From assembly GCA_003508835.1 (NCBI GenBank), contig PUFA01000068.1:3658001-3722000 (forward strand): a stretch of 64,000 nucleotides of DNA, in the 5' to 3' direction. A program made the translations under genes and the position numbers. Positions 35,246 to 46,419 of the stretch are shown here, in pieces. Under the pieces are notes generated by a model. That model was not told the origin of the DNA, did no database searches, and was given only the letters and a program-made list of their open reading frames with translations. Position 1 is the first letter of the stretch. Each line of letters opens with the position of its first letter. Source of the stretch: Eonycteris spelaea. Its lineage: Eukaryota; Chordata; Mammalia; Chiroptera; Pteropodidae.

Positions 35246-35364
35246 AGATATGACTAATGTTTTTGATGTCAGTCCAATTAACCATTCTATGAACCCTCTT
35301 TGAAGAACTATTGTGTACTATGCCTCGTGTTAAGCATTTGGTGGGAAATAAAGATGCCACCAAA

Positions 35365-35515
35365 AACAGACCGGTGTCAAACCTCAGACCTTCCACTTAT
35401 TGGTGGACTTTGAACCAGTGACTGACCCTTTCCAAACCTCAGTTCCTTCATCTTTAAAAGAGAAATAATAATACCAATCTTTCAAGGCTATTGTGAGGAT
35501 CAGACTGACATACTA
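35365..35515 (+). mobile_element. MIR SINE
   Basis: 'ggactttgaaccagtgactg', 'cagttccttcatctttaaaa' and 'caaggctattgtgaggatca' in MIR plus order, opposed to the MIR on its left. Confidence 0.6.
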
Positions 35516-35759
35516 GGTATCATGTTGTAATTTCATACATATTATAGTTATGGGACTCACTGTTTAGTAAGGGAAAAAAGACAAATGCACACATGTAACT
35601 GTGAGAAGCATTCATGAGTATCTTAAGAGAGAGATAAGTACTAAGAGAAAGTTTACTTAAGTCTGACCCGATTTCAGTGGGGAGAATTAGGAAAGGGTTC
35701 ATAGAGAAGGCGAAATTTTAAACCCCAAAGAGTGAGTAGAGTTCATATAGTTTTTATGG

Positions 35760-35773
35760 GAGAAGGGCATTGC
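35760..35773. repeat. Target-site duplication, left copy
   Basis: gagaagggcattgc, exactly repeated at 35805-35818. Confidence 0.8.
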
Positions 35774-35804
35774 TGTGGCTGAGTGAGTGGTTAAGGCGAT
35801 GGAC
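35774..35804 (+). pseudogene. tRNA-Ser 5'-half insertion
   Basis: The 31-bp insert ends 'gagtggttaaggcgatggac'. That text matches serine tRNAs from the D arm through the 5' strand of the anticodon stem ('GAGTGGTTAAGGCGATGGACT' in tRNA-Ser-AGA/GCT type genes). Its left part is 'tgtggctgag' in place of 'cgtggcc'. It carries a 4-bp repeat (gagt gagt or tgag) in the D-loop/A-box region and stops at the anticodon loop. It is flanked by perfect 14-bp direct repeats. It lacks the anticodon 3' side, variable arm, T arm and CCA, so it is not a functional gene. It looks like the genomic integration of a cleaved tRNA half. Confidence 0.7.
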
Positions 35805-35818
35805 GAGAAGGGCATTGC
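35805..35818. repeat. Target-site duplication, right copy
   Basis: Perfect repeat of 35760-35773. It continues into L2-type sequence 'aaatagaggtagcatg', so the empty site can be reconstructed by removing one copy. Confidence 0.8.
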
Positions 35819-36242
35819 AAATAGAGGTAGCATGTTTAAGACAGCATGAGCTGCTTTCAGGGAACTGAAAGGGTCACATGGAAAGTGTGGGAAGATTATA
35901 AGGAACTTATGAGCTATAAGATTGGAAAGATCAGTTAGCTTTAGATTGTGGATAAAAGAAGTCAGGGCTTTATTCAGTGGCCAGAGGGGAGCCATTTCTA
36001 GTTTTGAACTATTCTTTTTCTAAAACATGTCATTATTACTAAAATTTTAAGTATTAAATTTAATTTGAAATACTGAAATAGAATATGCACGCTGGTTGAT
36101 TTCAGAAAATTGAACACTTTACTTACTGCATGCTAATTTTTGCAAAAATCTTTTTATAAAAAAATCTTTAAATATTAGCAACAGCCATTTTGATGTACAA
36201 TTCATTTTAGGCAAAGATTGCAAAGTGGGTGGGCTGGGGCTA

Positions 36243-37086
36243 TTTTTTTTAAATAACAGCTTTATTGAGATATAAATCATATGCCATGCAATTCACACTT
36301 TGAAGTGTGTAATTTAGTGGTTTTTAGTTATATTCACGGAATTGTACAGCTAATTCCAGAACTTTTTCATCAGTCCCCATCCTCCTCAAATCCTCATGCT
36401 CCTCTCTCTAGTACATTGGCAACTATTATCTACTTTCTGTAGATTTTCCTATTACGGACATTTCAGCCAAATGGGATCACATAATATGTGCTCTTTTGTG
36501 ACTGCTTCTTTCACCTATCATAATCCTTTCAAGGTTCATCCACATTGCAGCATGCATCAGTACTTCACTCCTTTTTATTGCCAAATAATATTCCATTATG
36601 TGGATATACTACATATTGTTTGTCCATTCATCAATTGGTGGACATTTCAGTTGTATTCATCTTTTGTCTCTTATGAATAATGCTGCTATGAACATTTGTG
36701 CACAGATTTTTGTGTGTGTGGAAGTATTTTTTCAATTTTCTTGAAATATATACCTGGTAGTAGAATTAATGGTAACACTGTTTACCTTTTTGAGAAACTG
36801 CCATGTTTTTCCAAAGTGGCTACACAATTTTTCTTTATACCAGCAATGTATTCCATTTTCTCCATATTCTAACATTATTGTCTGTCTTTTATAATAGCCA
36901 TAATTTTCTGACATGAAGTGTATGTATCTCATTGTGGTTTTGATTTGCTTTTCCCTGATGACTAATGATGTTGGGCATCTTTTTGTGTGCTTATTGGACA
37001 TTTGCATGTCTTCTTTGGAGAAATTTCTGTTTAAATTTTTGCCCCATTTTTAAATTGCTTGTCTTTCTGTCATTGAGTTGTAATAG

Positions 37087-37133
<47 letters not shown>

Positions 37134-37620
37134 ATAGATAGATATATTCTTGATAATGGACACTTATCAGATACATTATTTGTAAATATTTTCTTCCATC
37201 TATGGGTTACCTTTGACTTTATCAACAGTTTCATTTGAAGCACAAATTTAAATGAAGTCTGTTTTTTTTCTTTGTTTGCTTCTGCTTTTAATGTCATACC
37301 TAATCAACCATTGCCTAACCCAAGGTCACAAAGATTTATACTTATGTTTTCCTCTAAGAGTTTTACAGTTTTGATTTTTACATGTAGGTCTTTGATCTAT
37401 TTTGAGTTTTTACTTATGATATAACATAGGTATCCAAATTCATTTATTTGCATGTAAATATTCAGTCATCCAAAAATCATTTGTTAAAAAGACTATTCTT
37501 TCCCCCATTGAATTGTCTTGGCACCATTGTTGAAAATCAATGGACTATAAATGTTAAGAGTTTATTTCTGGACTTCCAATTCTACTCCATTGATCTAATA
37601 GTTTGTGTGTGTGCGTGCAC
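36243..37620 (-). mobile_element. L1M (MB/MC-type), 3' UTR and ORF2 end
   Basis: Starts 'ttttttaaataacagcttta', then 'ttgagatataaatcatatg', 'tgaataatgctgctatgaac', 'ccaaagtggctacacaattt', 'ttttgatttgcttttccctg' and 'ttgtcttggcaccattgttg' into ORF2 sequence in reverse. It contains an (AT)n tract. Confidence 0.8.
37087..37131. repeat. (AT)n microsatellite
   Basis: About 22 uninterrupted AT units, followed by GATA-like units to 37145, inside the L1M. A plausible cruciform-forming or unstable tract. Confidence 0.9.
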
Positions 37621-38584
37621 GTACATGTGTATTTGTAAATTCACTATTAAGCATCATGTTAGTTGTGAGTTTTTCATGTTGAAAAACATACCTTTGATTC
37701 ATGTTGAAAGATCTGGATCTATTTTACAGATTGATTTATATTGGAGTCCACCATTTTTTTTTAAACATTAGCCCGATATTGAACAATTGGGAGATTTCAC
37801 ATGAAAATATGAATTTATGGCTTCTCTTGAAAAAGAAAAGATCAGGCCATGAGAACATTTTGCTCATATTTGTACATGGCAACATACTGCCTCATTTAAG
37901 TGGATGGTTATGCTCTGTCTGGTAGACTATAGTCCCCAGCACTTCCAACAGTATATCTTATAATGTAGTAGAGTATAAGTTGCTTGCATTTAGACTTGCT
38001 ATTCTTTTTCTTATTGTAGAGAAATATTCATTTTTATGTAAATATTTTCTGGGAAAACAGAAGGTCATTCTCTGTTGCTATATGATTTTTCTAACTCCTA
38101 GTTTATGTTATTCATTTACCTTTTCCCCTGTATTTTTGTCAGAATTTTGAGTTTGTTGTTACTGCAGTAGGGGATCTTCTCTGATTCTGATTAGAGATAT
38201 TGAGGATTTATAAGTTTAGGTCAGTTTAGTAAGAATTCTGGACTCCTACAAATTGTGTCATTTTAGGGTTATACTTACCATCTCCTGTAGAACTGAACTG
38301 GCCTTCAATGTGAAAATCCAGTTTGAAATATAGTTAACTAGTCGTGATGTTTCTCTGTCACCCCTTTCATCCATGTTCACCTTTAAATATTTCTGTATTC
38401 ATTATAGCTTAGTAAAGTAATATGGAATTCACTAGGATGCAGGGATTTCTGAAAAAGTGAAAATTGACGGATTTCATTTGAGTCAACATTATTGTGTATA
38501 AGTGAAAAGACCACTATATATATTGTAAACTTTTCCACAGAGGAGTGTGTCTTATCTTTTTGTGTGTGCATGTGTGTGTGTCTA
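37621..38584. other. Unassigned stretch
   Basis: Continues from L1M into sequence I cannot place. Frames of 74-107 codons are low-complexity and unsupported. Confidence 0.35.
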
Positions 38585-38645
38585 GAATCTAGTGTAGTGC
38601 CTGGCACTTAGTAGGCTCACTAAATTTGTGTTGAGTAATTATTAG
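38585..38645 (+). mobile_element. L2/MIR-type terminal fragment
   Basis: 'gtgtagtgcctggcacttag' and 'taggctcactaaatttgtgt' are the conserved 3' terminus. Confidence 0.55.
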
Positions 38646-40237
38646 TTTTGGTAATATTTAGATGAAAATTTCTGTGTATAAAAACCCCAGGGGTAATATG
38701 TTGTGAAAAATCAAATGTACTTCTATGTTTTGATGACACAGATAGTCATAGAAAATAATGTTCACCTTTTATGTAATTATTCTACAATTATAATTAGTAA
38801 GGGATAAAGCTAATGAGCAGAAAACTTAATATTTTGTGACATAAAAAATGAAGAAAGAGCTAGTGACTTTTTTTGTAATTAAAATTATTTTCTGTGAGTA
38901 AAAACTATGGTCATGGATTTTTAGCACTTTAGAGATTTAGGTGGAGATACTTTTTGTTGTATCCTTCTTGATATTGCCGAGAACAGCAACCAGGAAGTAT
39001 CTTTGGAATGTCTATAATATCATTGTCACCCACTGGCTCTATACTTTTGTGTTGTGGGAAAGCCTGTATTAATACTATTTATTTATTTCCTAGAAGTAAT
39101 ATACCCTGATTGTACCAGATGCCTTCTTAACCTTACTGTTTCATCCTCAGTGGCATCTAAATGACTTTGACATTTATGTTACATCCCAGAGTGCACATAT
39201 TCCAGCTCTAGAATTGTGTTGGGTAGTCTTAATATAAAGCAGATCTTTAGTTCCATTCCCAAGTTAAGCCAATCTTCTTTTTTGAGGAACATGTAGAGAT
39301 ACAGAGCTAGTGGATAATTAAAAAATTTTTTTCCTCTTGTTATTTCAGTGTTCATGCTGCGTATTTTTAAAAGATCTAGTTTAAACCTAAAGACAGGATT
39401 AAAAGTCAGCTGTCAGGAAGGGGAGTGTCTGTGGTCATATGTGTGCTGAGGTGGTATTAGCAAGAGACAGAGCTGAAGATTTTACCAACTAGTAGCAGAC
39501 ACTTATATTTAGAAGCATAATAAGTTCACCCCACTTTGTAAGCATTTTCATGGAGTCCAAGGAAGTTCTTGTTCACTGTAAGTTGATTTACTTTCCTATT
39601 GACCTACTTAGGGTGAATGAGGCATGACTGGTGACCTGAAATATTTCCTTAATGATTTGCTCGCAAATATTGAATTCTGGACCTGTCATATATTGTTCGC
39701 TTTGCTTGTTATCTGTAATACTAAAGTTAATCCTACATTTATGATTATAGACTTAGGGATTCCAGTGCTGACAAAGGGCTGCAAAATTGTCTAGTAATTT
39801 GGAGCTTTACTTAGAAATTAAATGTGTATTTCTCCTGTTAGTTTAATGTAGTTTGACAATTGAGTACATGGAAAGATGTAGTCAAATGCTTATGTGTAAT
39901 ATTGAAGTATTAAGAATAAACTTGTAATGTGGTTTGCAATTTTGTTGTGATTCAAGTACTAGATTACAAAATATCTTAAAGGCATGTGTTGAATATTCAT
40001 CTGCCTACTTAGGAACTTGGAAAAAAATGTTGACTATTTTTTTTCCTAAGTGGTATTTCTTATGTGATTTGATATGAAATCTGCAAACACTAGTTTTCCT
40101 TATACTAAAATGAGTTAGTATTTCTTTGTACTAAAATAAGTTGGTTCATTTTTTTCTGCCAGCACATATGTAGTTATTTTTAATAGCTAAGGAGTATAAT
40201 AAACCTGAATGATTAATGATTAATTTATAACTAGTCA
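38646..40237. other. Apparently unique non-coding sequence
   Basis: Nearly 1.6 kb without a repeat I can recognise and without a coding signal. It would be intronic if the exon at 40649 is real. Confidence 0.4.
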
Positions 40238-40400
40238 TTAAAGTGCTATATACCAAGCATTTTATATGTCTTACCTCATTTGGTAACCTTAGGAGATAAG
40301 CATGATTATTTTCATCTTACGTATGAGGAAACCGAGGATCAGAGCAGTTAGTCTCCCAGCTTTTAAGTGCTAGAAGTAGGATTTATATCTCCTTATATTT
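40238..40400 (-). mobile_element. MIR SINE
   Basis: 'gcattttatatgtcttacct', 'catttggtaaccttaggaga' and 'tatgaggaaaccgaggatca' follow MIR reverse order. Confidence 0.65.
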
Positions 40401-40648
40401 ATAGCTATCCATTGGCTTGTCAACCTGACCCTAAAACTGATGCCGTTAATCATTACTAGATATTCCATGAATAATCATACAGCACAGTTCAAGTCAACCA
40501 GAGGAATGGATATACTCTCAAGACATGGAAATTGTTTCTTCTATTTTTGTGTAAATTTTTGGAATTGTCACTGAGCTCATCTCAGAGGAAGAGAAGATAT
40601 TTCTCACCAGATTTCTGTAAATCAAGTTGATTCTGCTGTCTTTTGCAG

Positions 40649-40877
40649 TGGTTCAATAGTGAGATCATGTATTCATCTACATTCCAGAAAAATGCATTCT
40701 ATAGAGAGAATGTGTGGAAACAGCTGGTTATGGCAGCTGTAGGTAGTGTGGACAATGAGACAAGCTTGAAAGTTCAGTCTCTTCCTTTTTCTGCATCTAT
40801 CCCCTTCATTTATCAAAAGGAGGAACTGAAGTATATGTATACAGAAATTGGACTTAGCAAAGAAACAGAAGCACATG
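40649..40877 (+). CDS. Internal exon candidate, 229 nt, unknown gene
   Basis: The acceptor 'ttctgctgtcttttgcag' ends at 40648, and the donor 'acatg/gtaatt' begins at 40878. In phase 0 the 229 nt are open throughout and encode 76 residues plus one base: 'WFNSEIMYSSTFQKNAFYRE' at the start, then a 'VWKQLVMAAVG' helix-like piece, and 'EELKYMYTEIGLSK' near the end. The residue mix (charged, aromatic, helical pieces) looks like a folded soluble protein, unlike the chance frames around it. The frame closes 5 codons into the presumed intron. It does not overlap any repeat I recognise and lies between MIRs. I do not recognise the family, and flanking exons were not found within the window. Confidence 0.45.
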
Positions 40878-41129
40878 GTAATTTTATTTGAGTTCTGTCT
40901 TAAAATCAGAGTATGCCATTGCCAGAAAGTACTTCCTTTTGGAGGTACCTTAGGGGCCTTAGTTCAATCACTAAGGAAAATGAACAAACTTGAATGAATT
41001 TGTTCTCAGAAAGTAAGAAATGTATCTTTTTATAAACTGCTATATCATCAGAGTACTTATAATTTATATAAGGTTCTCGTACCTTAAAACTTTCTATAAA
41101 AAGAGAATATGTAATCTTATTTTTGACAA

Positions 41130-41365
41130 ATGTTAGAGCTGAGTGGTGAAGAATAAGGATTCTATACCAGACAGTTTAAATTCCAGCTTTACCACTTACA
41201 TGACTTGGGCTAAGTTTCTCTGTGGCTCAGATTCATTCTCCACAAGTAGTGATAATAATGATATCTATCTCATGGACTTGCTTGAGAATTAAATAAATAT
41301 GAGGTGCTTAGAACAGTGCCTAATATATAGTAAGCCTCACATGTGCTATTATTATTTCTTTTGGT
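41130..41365 (+). mobile_element. MIR SINE
   Basis: 'gtggtgaagaataaggattc', 'aattccagctttaccactta', 'agaacagtgcctaatatata' and 'gctattattatt' in MIR order. Confidence 0.75.
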
Positions 41366-41728
41366 ATGCATTTCCACTGGGAGCATTTTACATTATAGCC
41401 AGTGAAGCATAATCCTGTTGTCCTCTCTTATTGTACCCGCTGGGGACACAAAGAGTAATAGGGCATTATTAGTCTTTATCCTCATTGTCATACTACAGTC
41501 TCTAATTATTATAATGAAGTTGGTTTTCTCTCTTTTCTAACAGGTTTTTTAATCTTTAAGCAAAGATCTGATTTCCTCAGTACTCATATTTAAAATTCTG
41601 CAAAGAATTTTTTGTACTAACAGTAGGAAATAACAATACTTTGAGAGTAAGAATATTTATTTCCATATGGTATACCAAGGACAGCCAAATTTATTGTTAT
41701 AGAAGGAATGAGTAGTCTTTATTTTTAA

Positions 41729-42413
41729 ATGTTATCTTGGCTACTGTGAATAATGCTGCAATGAACATCGGGGTACATATGTATTTACAGATACATGTTT
41801 TCAAATTTTTTTGGTAGGTACCCAGAAGAGGGATTACTTGGTCATATGCTAATTCTATTCTTAATTTTTTGAGGAACTTCCATACTGTTTTCCATACTGG
41901 CTGTACCAATTTACATTCCCACCAGCAGCCAAGATATGGAAACAACTGAAGTGCCCTTCCATAGATGATTGGATAAAGAAAATGTGGTACATGTACACAA
42001 TGGAATACTACTCAGCTATAGGAAATGAAGAAATGCTTCCATTTGAGACAATGAAGGTTTTGAGATTATCTTGCTAAGTGTATTGTCAGACAGAAAAAGT
42101 TGAGAACTATATGATTTCATTCATATGTGGACTATAAAACTGAAAGTAACAAATGAATAAGACAAATCAACAGAGACTCATGGAAACAGATAACAATTTA
42201 ATGGTTACCAGAGGAAAGAGGGGAAAGAAGAGAGAGAGATAAGGATAAAGTAGGTCAAATATAAGAATAAAGGTAATGAGAGGAAATTTAACTTTGAGTG
42301 GTGAACATACAATGCAATGTATATAGGACATATTATTGAATTGTGCACTTGAAACCTATATAATTAACCAATGTTATCCCAATAAATTTAATTAAAAAAA
42401 TTGATGTTATCCC
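41729..42413 (+). mobile_element. L1 3' end with 5' inversion (twin priming)
   Basis: 41733-41928 reads as L1 ORF2 C-terminal sequence in minus orientation ('tcttggctactgtgaataat', 'ttccataCTGGctgtaccaa'). From 41929 the text switches to plus orientation ('gccaagatatggaaacaac') and runs to the 3' tail 'ccaataaatttaattaaaaa' at 42397. The L1 motif 'agccaagata' is used at both the outer end of the inverted part and the start of the direct part. 'atgttatc' at 41729-41736 recurs after the tail at 42404-42411, and 'tttttaaatg' on the left fits an L1 endonuclease site. The 3' UTR is of the suspected bat type. Confidence 0.8.
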
Positions 42414-42469
42414 AAAAGAATGTGTGCTCTCTTGCCTAAAAATTAAGATATTTACTGTGGTTCATGAGT

Positions 42470-42575
42470 TCTTGAACTGCTTGACATTTACCAGTTGTGT
42501 GACTTGGCTCCGATTTTCTGAACTGTGAAAAAATATAATAGTGATTTCTATGATTATCTTATAAATGTTTGATAT
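42470..42575 (+). mobile_element. MIR fragment
   Basis: 'tttaccagttgtgtgacttg' and 'ctgaactgtgaaaaaatata' are a MIR core. Confidence 0.5.
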
Positions 42576-42579
42576 TAAA

Positions 42580-42810
42580 TATCTTAATTTTTCAAGGACC
42601 CAAATCAAATGCCACCTGCTTTGCTCACATCTGTCCTCCCTATATATTTCTATAGCAGTTTTCATCTCTATAATATCCTATTTCTTTGAGTCAAGCAGAT
42701 CATATCTCCCACTGAATTGCAATCTCTCTGTGGGTGTATGTTTATTTTTGTTTTCCACAGGCTTTCTGTTATAGTGCCTTGAGTATGTTCTCCATAAAAC
42801 TGAATTGAAA
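42580..42810 (+). mobile_element. L2 3' end
   Basis: 'cccaaatcaaatgccacctg', 'tatagcagttttcatctcta' and 'ttgaattgc...' type text correspond to L2 3' UTR. The overlapping frames are not genes. Confidence 0.5.
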
Positions 42811-43214
42811 TGAACTGAATTTGTATGATGGTACTGTGTTAACTGAAATGTATACAAATGTAAAAGATTCTTATTAATATCCACTTATATCTGGCACTCC
42901 GCTTTGTCATAGACTTTATTTTCTAACTTATTTATGCTATCCTCTGTTTGATTGAACTCCTCTCTGCATCTCCAAATGTCTTATCTTGGGGAGTCAACCA
43001 GGAGGACAATTAAAGTCTTTATAAAGTTTCTGAGTACTAACTGCTTCTAAATCAAATCATCATAGTCTTTGCTCTATAAGAGCACAGTCAAAAATCATCA
43101 AATGTCAGTGTGCAAGTTATGTTGTCCTTAGAACTGTTCAAATTGAATTAAATAATCAAATCAGAGACTTTCAGACTCACAGAGTAAAGATGAAACACTT
43201 GTGTGAATACACTT

Positions 43215-43640
43215 ATAGAGGACCACTGGGAGATGTGGTATATATATATAACAGGATATTCTCAGCCATAAGAAAAGGTAAAATACTGTCATTTGTGACA
43301 ACGTGGATTGCAATTATCCTGATAAGCAAAATAAGTCAGACAGTAAAAGTTGTGATCCATATGACTTCATTCATATGTGGGATATAAAACTGAAAACAAC
43401 AGATGAACAAGGCAAACAGAGACTCATGGACACTGACAACAGTTTAGTGGTTACCAGTGGGAAGGGGGATGAGGGTGGTAGACAAGGATAAAGGGAGTCA
43501 AATATATGATGACAGAAGGAAATCTAACTTTATGGTGAATACGCAATACAATATACATATGATGTATTATTGAATTACCCTTGAAACCTATATAATGTGA
43601 TTAACCAATGTCACCTGAATAAATTAAAAAAAAAACTATT
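43215..43640 (+). mobile_element. Young-type L1 3' end
   Basis: 'attctcagccataagaaaag', 'gtgacaacgtggattgcaat', 'tatgtgggatataaaactga', 'agactcatggacactgacaa' and the tail 'accaatgtcacctgaataaa' with A9. It is a 5'-truncated copy of the same L1 lineage as the copy at 41.7-42.4 kb. No clear target duplication was seen. The 65- and 62-codon frames inside are L1-derived. Confidence 0.75.
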
Positions 43641-44315
43641 GAAAAAATAAAGCCACACTAATTGACTGTATAACAGCTTTCGTTCAGAATTATGACTGAA
43701 ATAGGCAGTTTTAGATTTAGGTGTCTGATCTAACTCCATTAGTCAAAAACAATTGCATCATTTCTTATCAATTAGGGCAAATCTATGAGTATTGGACTTT
43801 TCAGTTTTTGATGTACTCCCTGGCGATTGTATAATACATTTGCCTGTCCTATAATACTCTGTAAGGTCATTTTGTGATATTTGATCATTTTGATCAGACA
43901 TGAAGATGTTTTTATTTAGTCTCATTACAATTAGAGAAGCAAGTCCTTACCTGTGAATGTAGAGAAATATCCAGGATACAAAAATAAAAGTAAAAAAAGA
44001 CGAAAGTCAACAAAGAATAAAACAGAGGGAAAAGAAAAATGAAAAGGAAAATAAGTGAAAGGAAGATCCAGACACTTATATTTGTTAACTGGTACTAAAC
44101 TATAAGTATATAGCGTATATGAAATTTAAATGTTTATAAATGATTGAATGAGATCTTATCAGCTCAACAGGCTTAAAATATCATTGAAGTCTTTCAAGCA
44201 GAAGAGTGTTTTGGGTTAATTATTTTTCAGAGATGTGTGTGTGTTTGTGTGCATATGTAAAAAAGACGTATCACATCGATTTTTTAATTAGCAGTTAATA
44301 GGGGCTTAGAATAGT
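43641..44315. other. Unassigned stretch
   Basis: No gene seen. A purine-rich patch lies at 43975-44070 (A/G/T, few C). Confidence 0.35.
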
Positions 44316-44586
44316 CAGTCCTCAATATCCTTGTGTTCCACATTCACAGATACAACCAACCATAGATTGAAAATATTTGGAAAAGAAATTCCAGAAAATT
44401 CCCAAAGCAAAACTTGAATTTGCCACATTCTGAGCACTATCCTGAATCCTCAAGAATGAGGTGATATACAGGCATACCCTGCTGTAGCTTATATGCAAAT
44501 ACCACATGTAAGAGAATTGAGCATTTATGGATTTGCTATTTGCTGGGGGTCCTGAAACCACCTCAGAGGATACCGAGGGATGACTG
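44316..44586. mobile_element. MER2/Tigger-group non-autonomous DNA transposon
   Basis: The termini 'cagtcctcaatatccttgtg' and 'gaggataccgagggatgactg' (shortened quote: 'taccgagggatgactg') are inverted-repeat-like. Internal 'ccaaccatagattgaaaata' and 'gcatttatggatttgctatt' match the MER2/Tigger group. TA dinucleotides lie close to both ends. About 270 bp with no coding capacity. Confidence 0.8.
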
Positions 44587-44589
44587 TAT

Positions 44590-44765
44590 ATGCTGCACTG
44601 CATTCGAAACATTTTACATTTCCTCCTCTTAGTCATCTTGAAAAGTAAGTGCTATTTCCATTTCATTGGTTGAAGAAACAGATGTTGAGTAACTTGCTCA
44701 GGGCAAAGCTGTACTATGAACCCACAGATTTGGGTTCTCAGTATCTGAGATTCTGTTTAGACAGA
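44590..44765 (-). mobile_element. MIR SINE, left part displaced by the DNA transposon
   Basis: 'ggttgaagaaacagatgtt', 'agtaacttgctcagggcaaa' and 'gaacccacagatttgggttc' follow MIR reverse order. The MIR begins directly at the right end of the Tigger-group element. Confidence 0.65.
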
Positions 44766-44876
44766 TTTCTGTTTATCTACTTATTTCCTGCTGATGGAAA
44801 TAACTTTTGATTACAATTTTTCAGTTAGGGTCTACGTCCATGTGGAAATCTCTTTATAAAAATTCTAAAGTCAACC

Positions 44877-44893
44877 AAAAAAAAAAAAAAAAC
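44877..44893. repeat. A17 homopolymer
   Basis: Seventeen consecutive A. It could be the tail of an unrecognised retroposed fragment. Confidence 0.9.
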
Positions 44894-45234
44894 CTCCCTC
44901 TCAATGGAGCATGAAGAATGAATTATTATAAAATTTAGCATAATTATATACACTAAACCCTAAATAATATGTATTGGGGTTCTGCTATTTAATGTTCATT
45001 TCTTTATCACTAAGAAATTGGTGAAAATCTTTGTGTCTGCCAGAGAAAAATGGCCCTGTGTTGATCTGGTTTAGGTTTCACCTTGCATGTCCTGTTGTTT
45101 ACCTTTTCTATCCATCCTACATTGGTCTCTCACTGTTCTACAGTGAACTGAATGCTTTCTTGCATCAGAGATTTAAAATCCACATAGAATTCTAATCTGT
45201 ACAACTCAAGTTCAGATTGTCTCGCAACTCTTTA

Positions 45235-45480
45235 CTTAAAAAAATTAAAACCTACAGAGAAGTTAAAAGAGTAGTATAAAAAACACCCATACATTCTTAG
45301 ATCATCCAATTAATATTTTGCCATGATTGAGCACTCTATATATGTATTTGCTGTGTTATTTGAAATTACATTGCATATTTCATGACATTCTAAAGCTTCA
45401 GTATGCATCTCTAAGAACAAGAAAAGTCTCTGACTAAATACCACGATAATATTTTTTGTTTCCTTCTTATTCTAAATGTG
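45235..45480 (-). mobile_element. L1ME-type fragment
   Basis: 'cctacagagaagttaaaaga', 'aaaaaacacccatacattct', 'ttttgccatgattgagcact' and 'cttcagtatgcatctctaag' match an L1ME-type 3' UTR in reverse. Confidence 0.6.
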
Positions 45481-46419
45481 TATGATTATTCCTTGTGGTT
45501 TTCTTTTCATTTTAAAATCTTTTAAATTTTTCTTGGACCAGCAATAACAGAAGGTTCTTTGTAGTCAGGGTAAGGTACTTGTGTGGCTGGCTAGATTTCT
45601 TAGTTTAATGTTCTCTTTCATTGGTGTGGAAAAGTACATTTAAAAAATATCGGGCTTTGTTTGGGATAGAGGTGGGGTTAGTATGCTTCTAATTTTGTGC
45701 TTCTTGTTTGTTTCTATAGTGCCCTTTATTTCTACCACTTGCTTCCTTATTTTCTTTCATTACCATGCATCCAAGATACTTCCCCTTACAGGTTGGCTTT
45801 TTCTCTCTCTCTCTGCCCCAGAAGTGGATTCAATCTTCACTATCCATTTAATTAAAACTTAGACTTAATACTTAACAATTTCTACCTTCTGGCTGCAGGA
45901 AATGAGAGTGACTTTAATATGATGCTAAGGAGTTCTCTGATTTTCACGATTTACCATAAATCGGTGATTAATCACCCTTAGTTTTGCATTGTTTTTCTCC
46001 AAAGCTTTGATCACACTTAGCAACATCCATTCAAATCTTGTTCTGATAATTATTTCCTCTGAACCTCTTGCATGACTGAGATATTATACCTACCAGTTCA
46101 TTCTTCCCACCAGTTTGCCATCCCAGTTTACCATAGGTGAAAATTTTAACAGTTGCACCATTGGAACATGCCAGGAGTTATTGTCGGTACTCTACCTACC
46201 ACCAGTATTGGGGTTCCCATTGCCAGCCAGCCAGTGAGTGCAACAGCTCAAAAATCCCATTAAGGAGGAATTCATACATGAGCTGTCAGCTTCAAAAAAA
46301 CCTGGCTCTTAGGTATTTGAGGGACTTGGTTCTGATGGAGAGATCTCGGCAGTGCACCACAGCCCATCCTAGAAGAAGTAAGAGAAAAAGTTAGGAAGGT
46401 CTATCGAAAGGTCAATGAA
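45481..46419. other. Unassigned; one 85-codon frame not supported
   Basis: A plus-strand 85-codon frame (46137-46394) has no recognisable domain. Sequence composition suggests an old repeat that I cannot name. Confidence 0.3.

Larger units (their letters stand above)
35530..36000 (-). mobile_element. L2-type remnant hosting a tRNA-derived insertion
   Basis: Reads as minus-strand L2-like 3' region: 'aggaaagggttcatagaga', then 'gagaagggcattgc' (compare 'aagggcattccaggca' in L2), 'agacagcatgagctgctttc', 'agggctttattcagtggcc' and 'ggggagccatttctag'. It is split by 31 bp of tRNA-like DNA at 35774-35804. Confidence 0.5.

Noticed and set aside
35761..35820. Complete tRNA gene
   Set aside because: Only the 5' half is present; the T arm and 3' acceptor strand are missing and the A box has a 4-bp insertion.
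37087..37131. CRISPR-like or satellite array
   Set aside because: It is a plain (AT)n microsatellite. No spacer-repeat pattern occurs anywhere in the window.
46137..46394. 85-codon plus-strand gene
   Set aside because: No recognisable domain, splice sites or conserved start; surrounding sequence resembles an old repeat.
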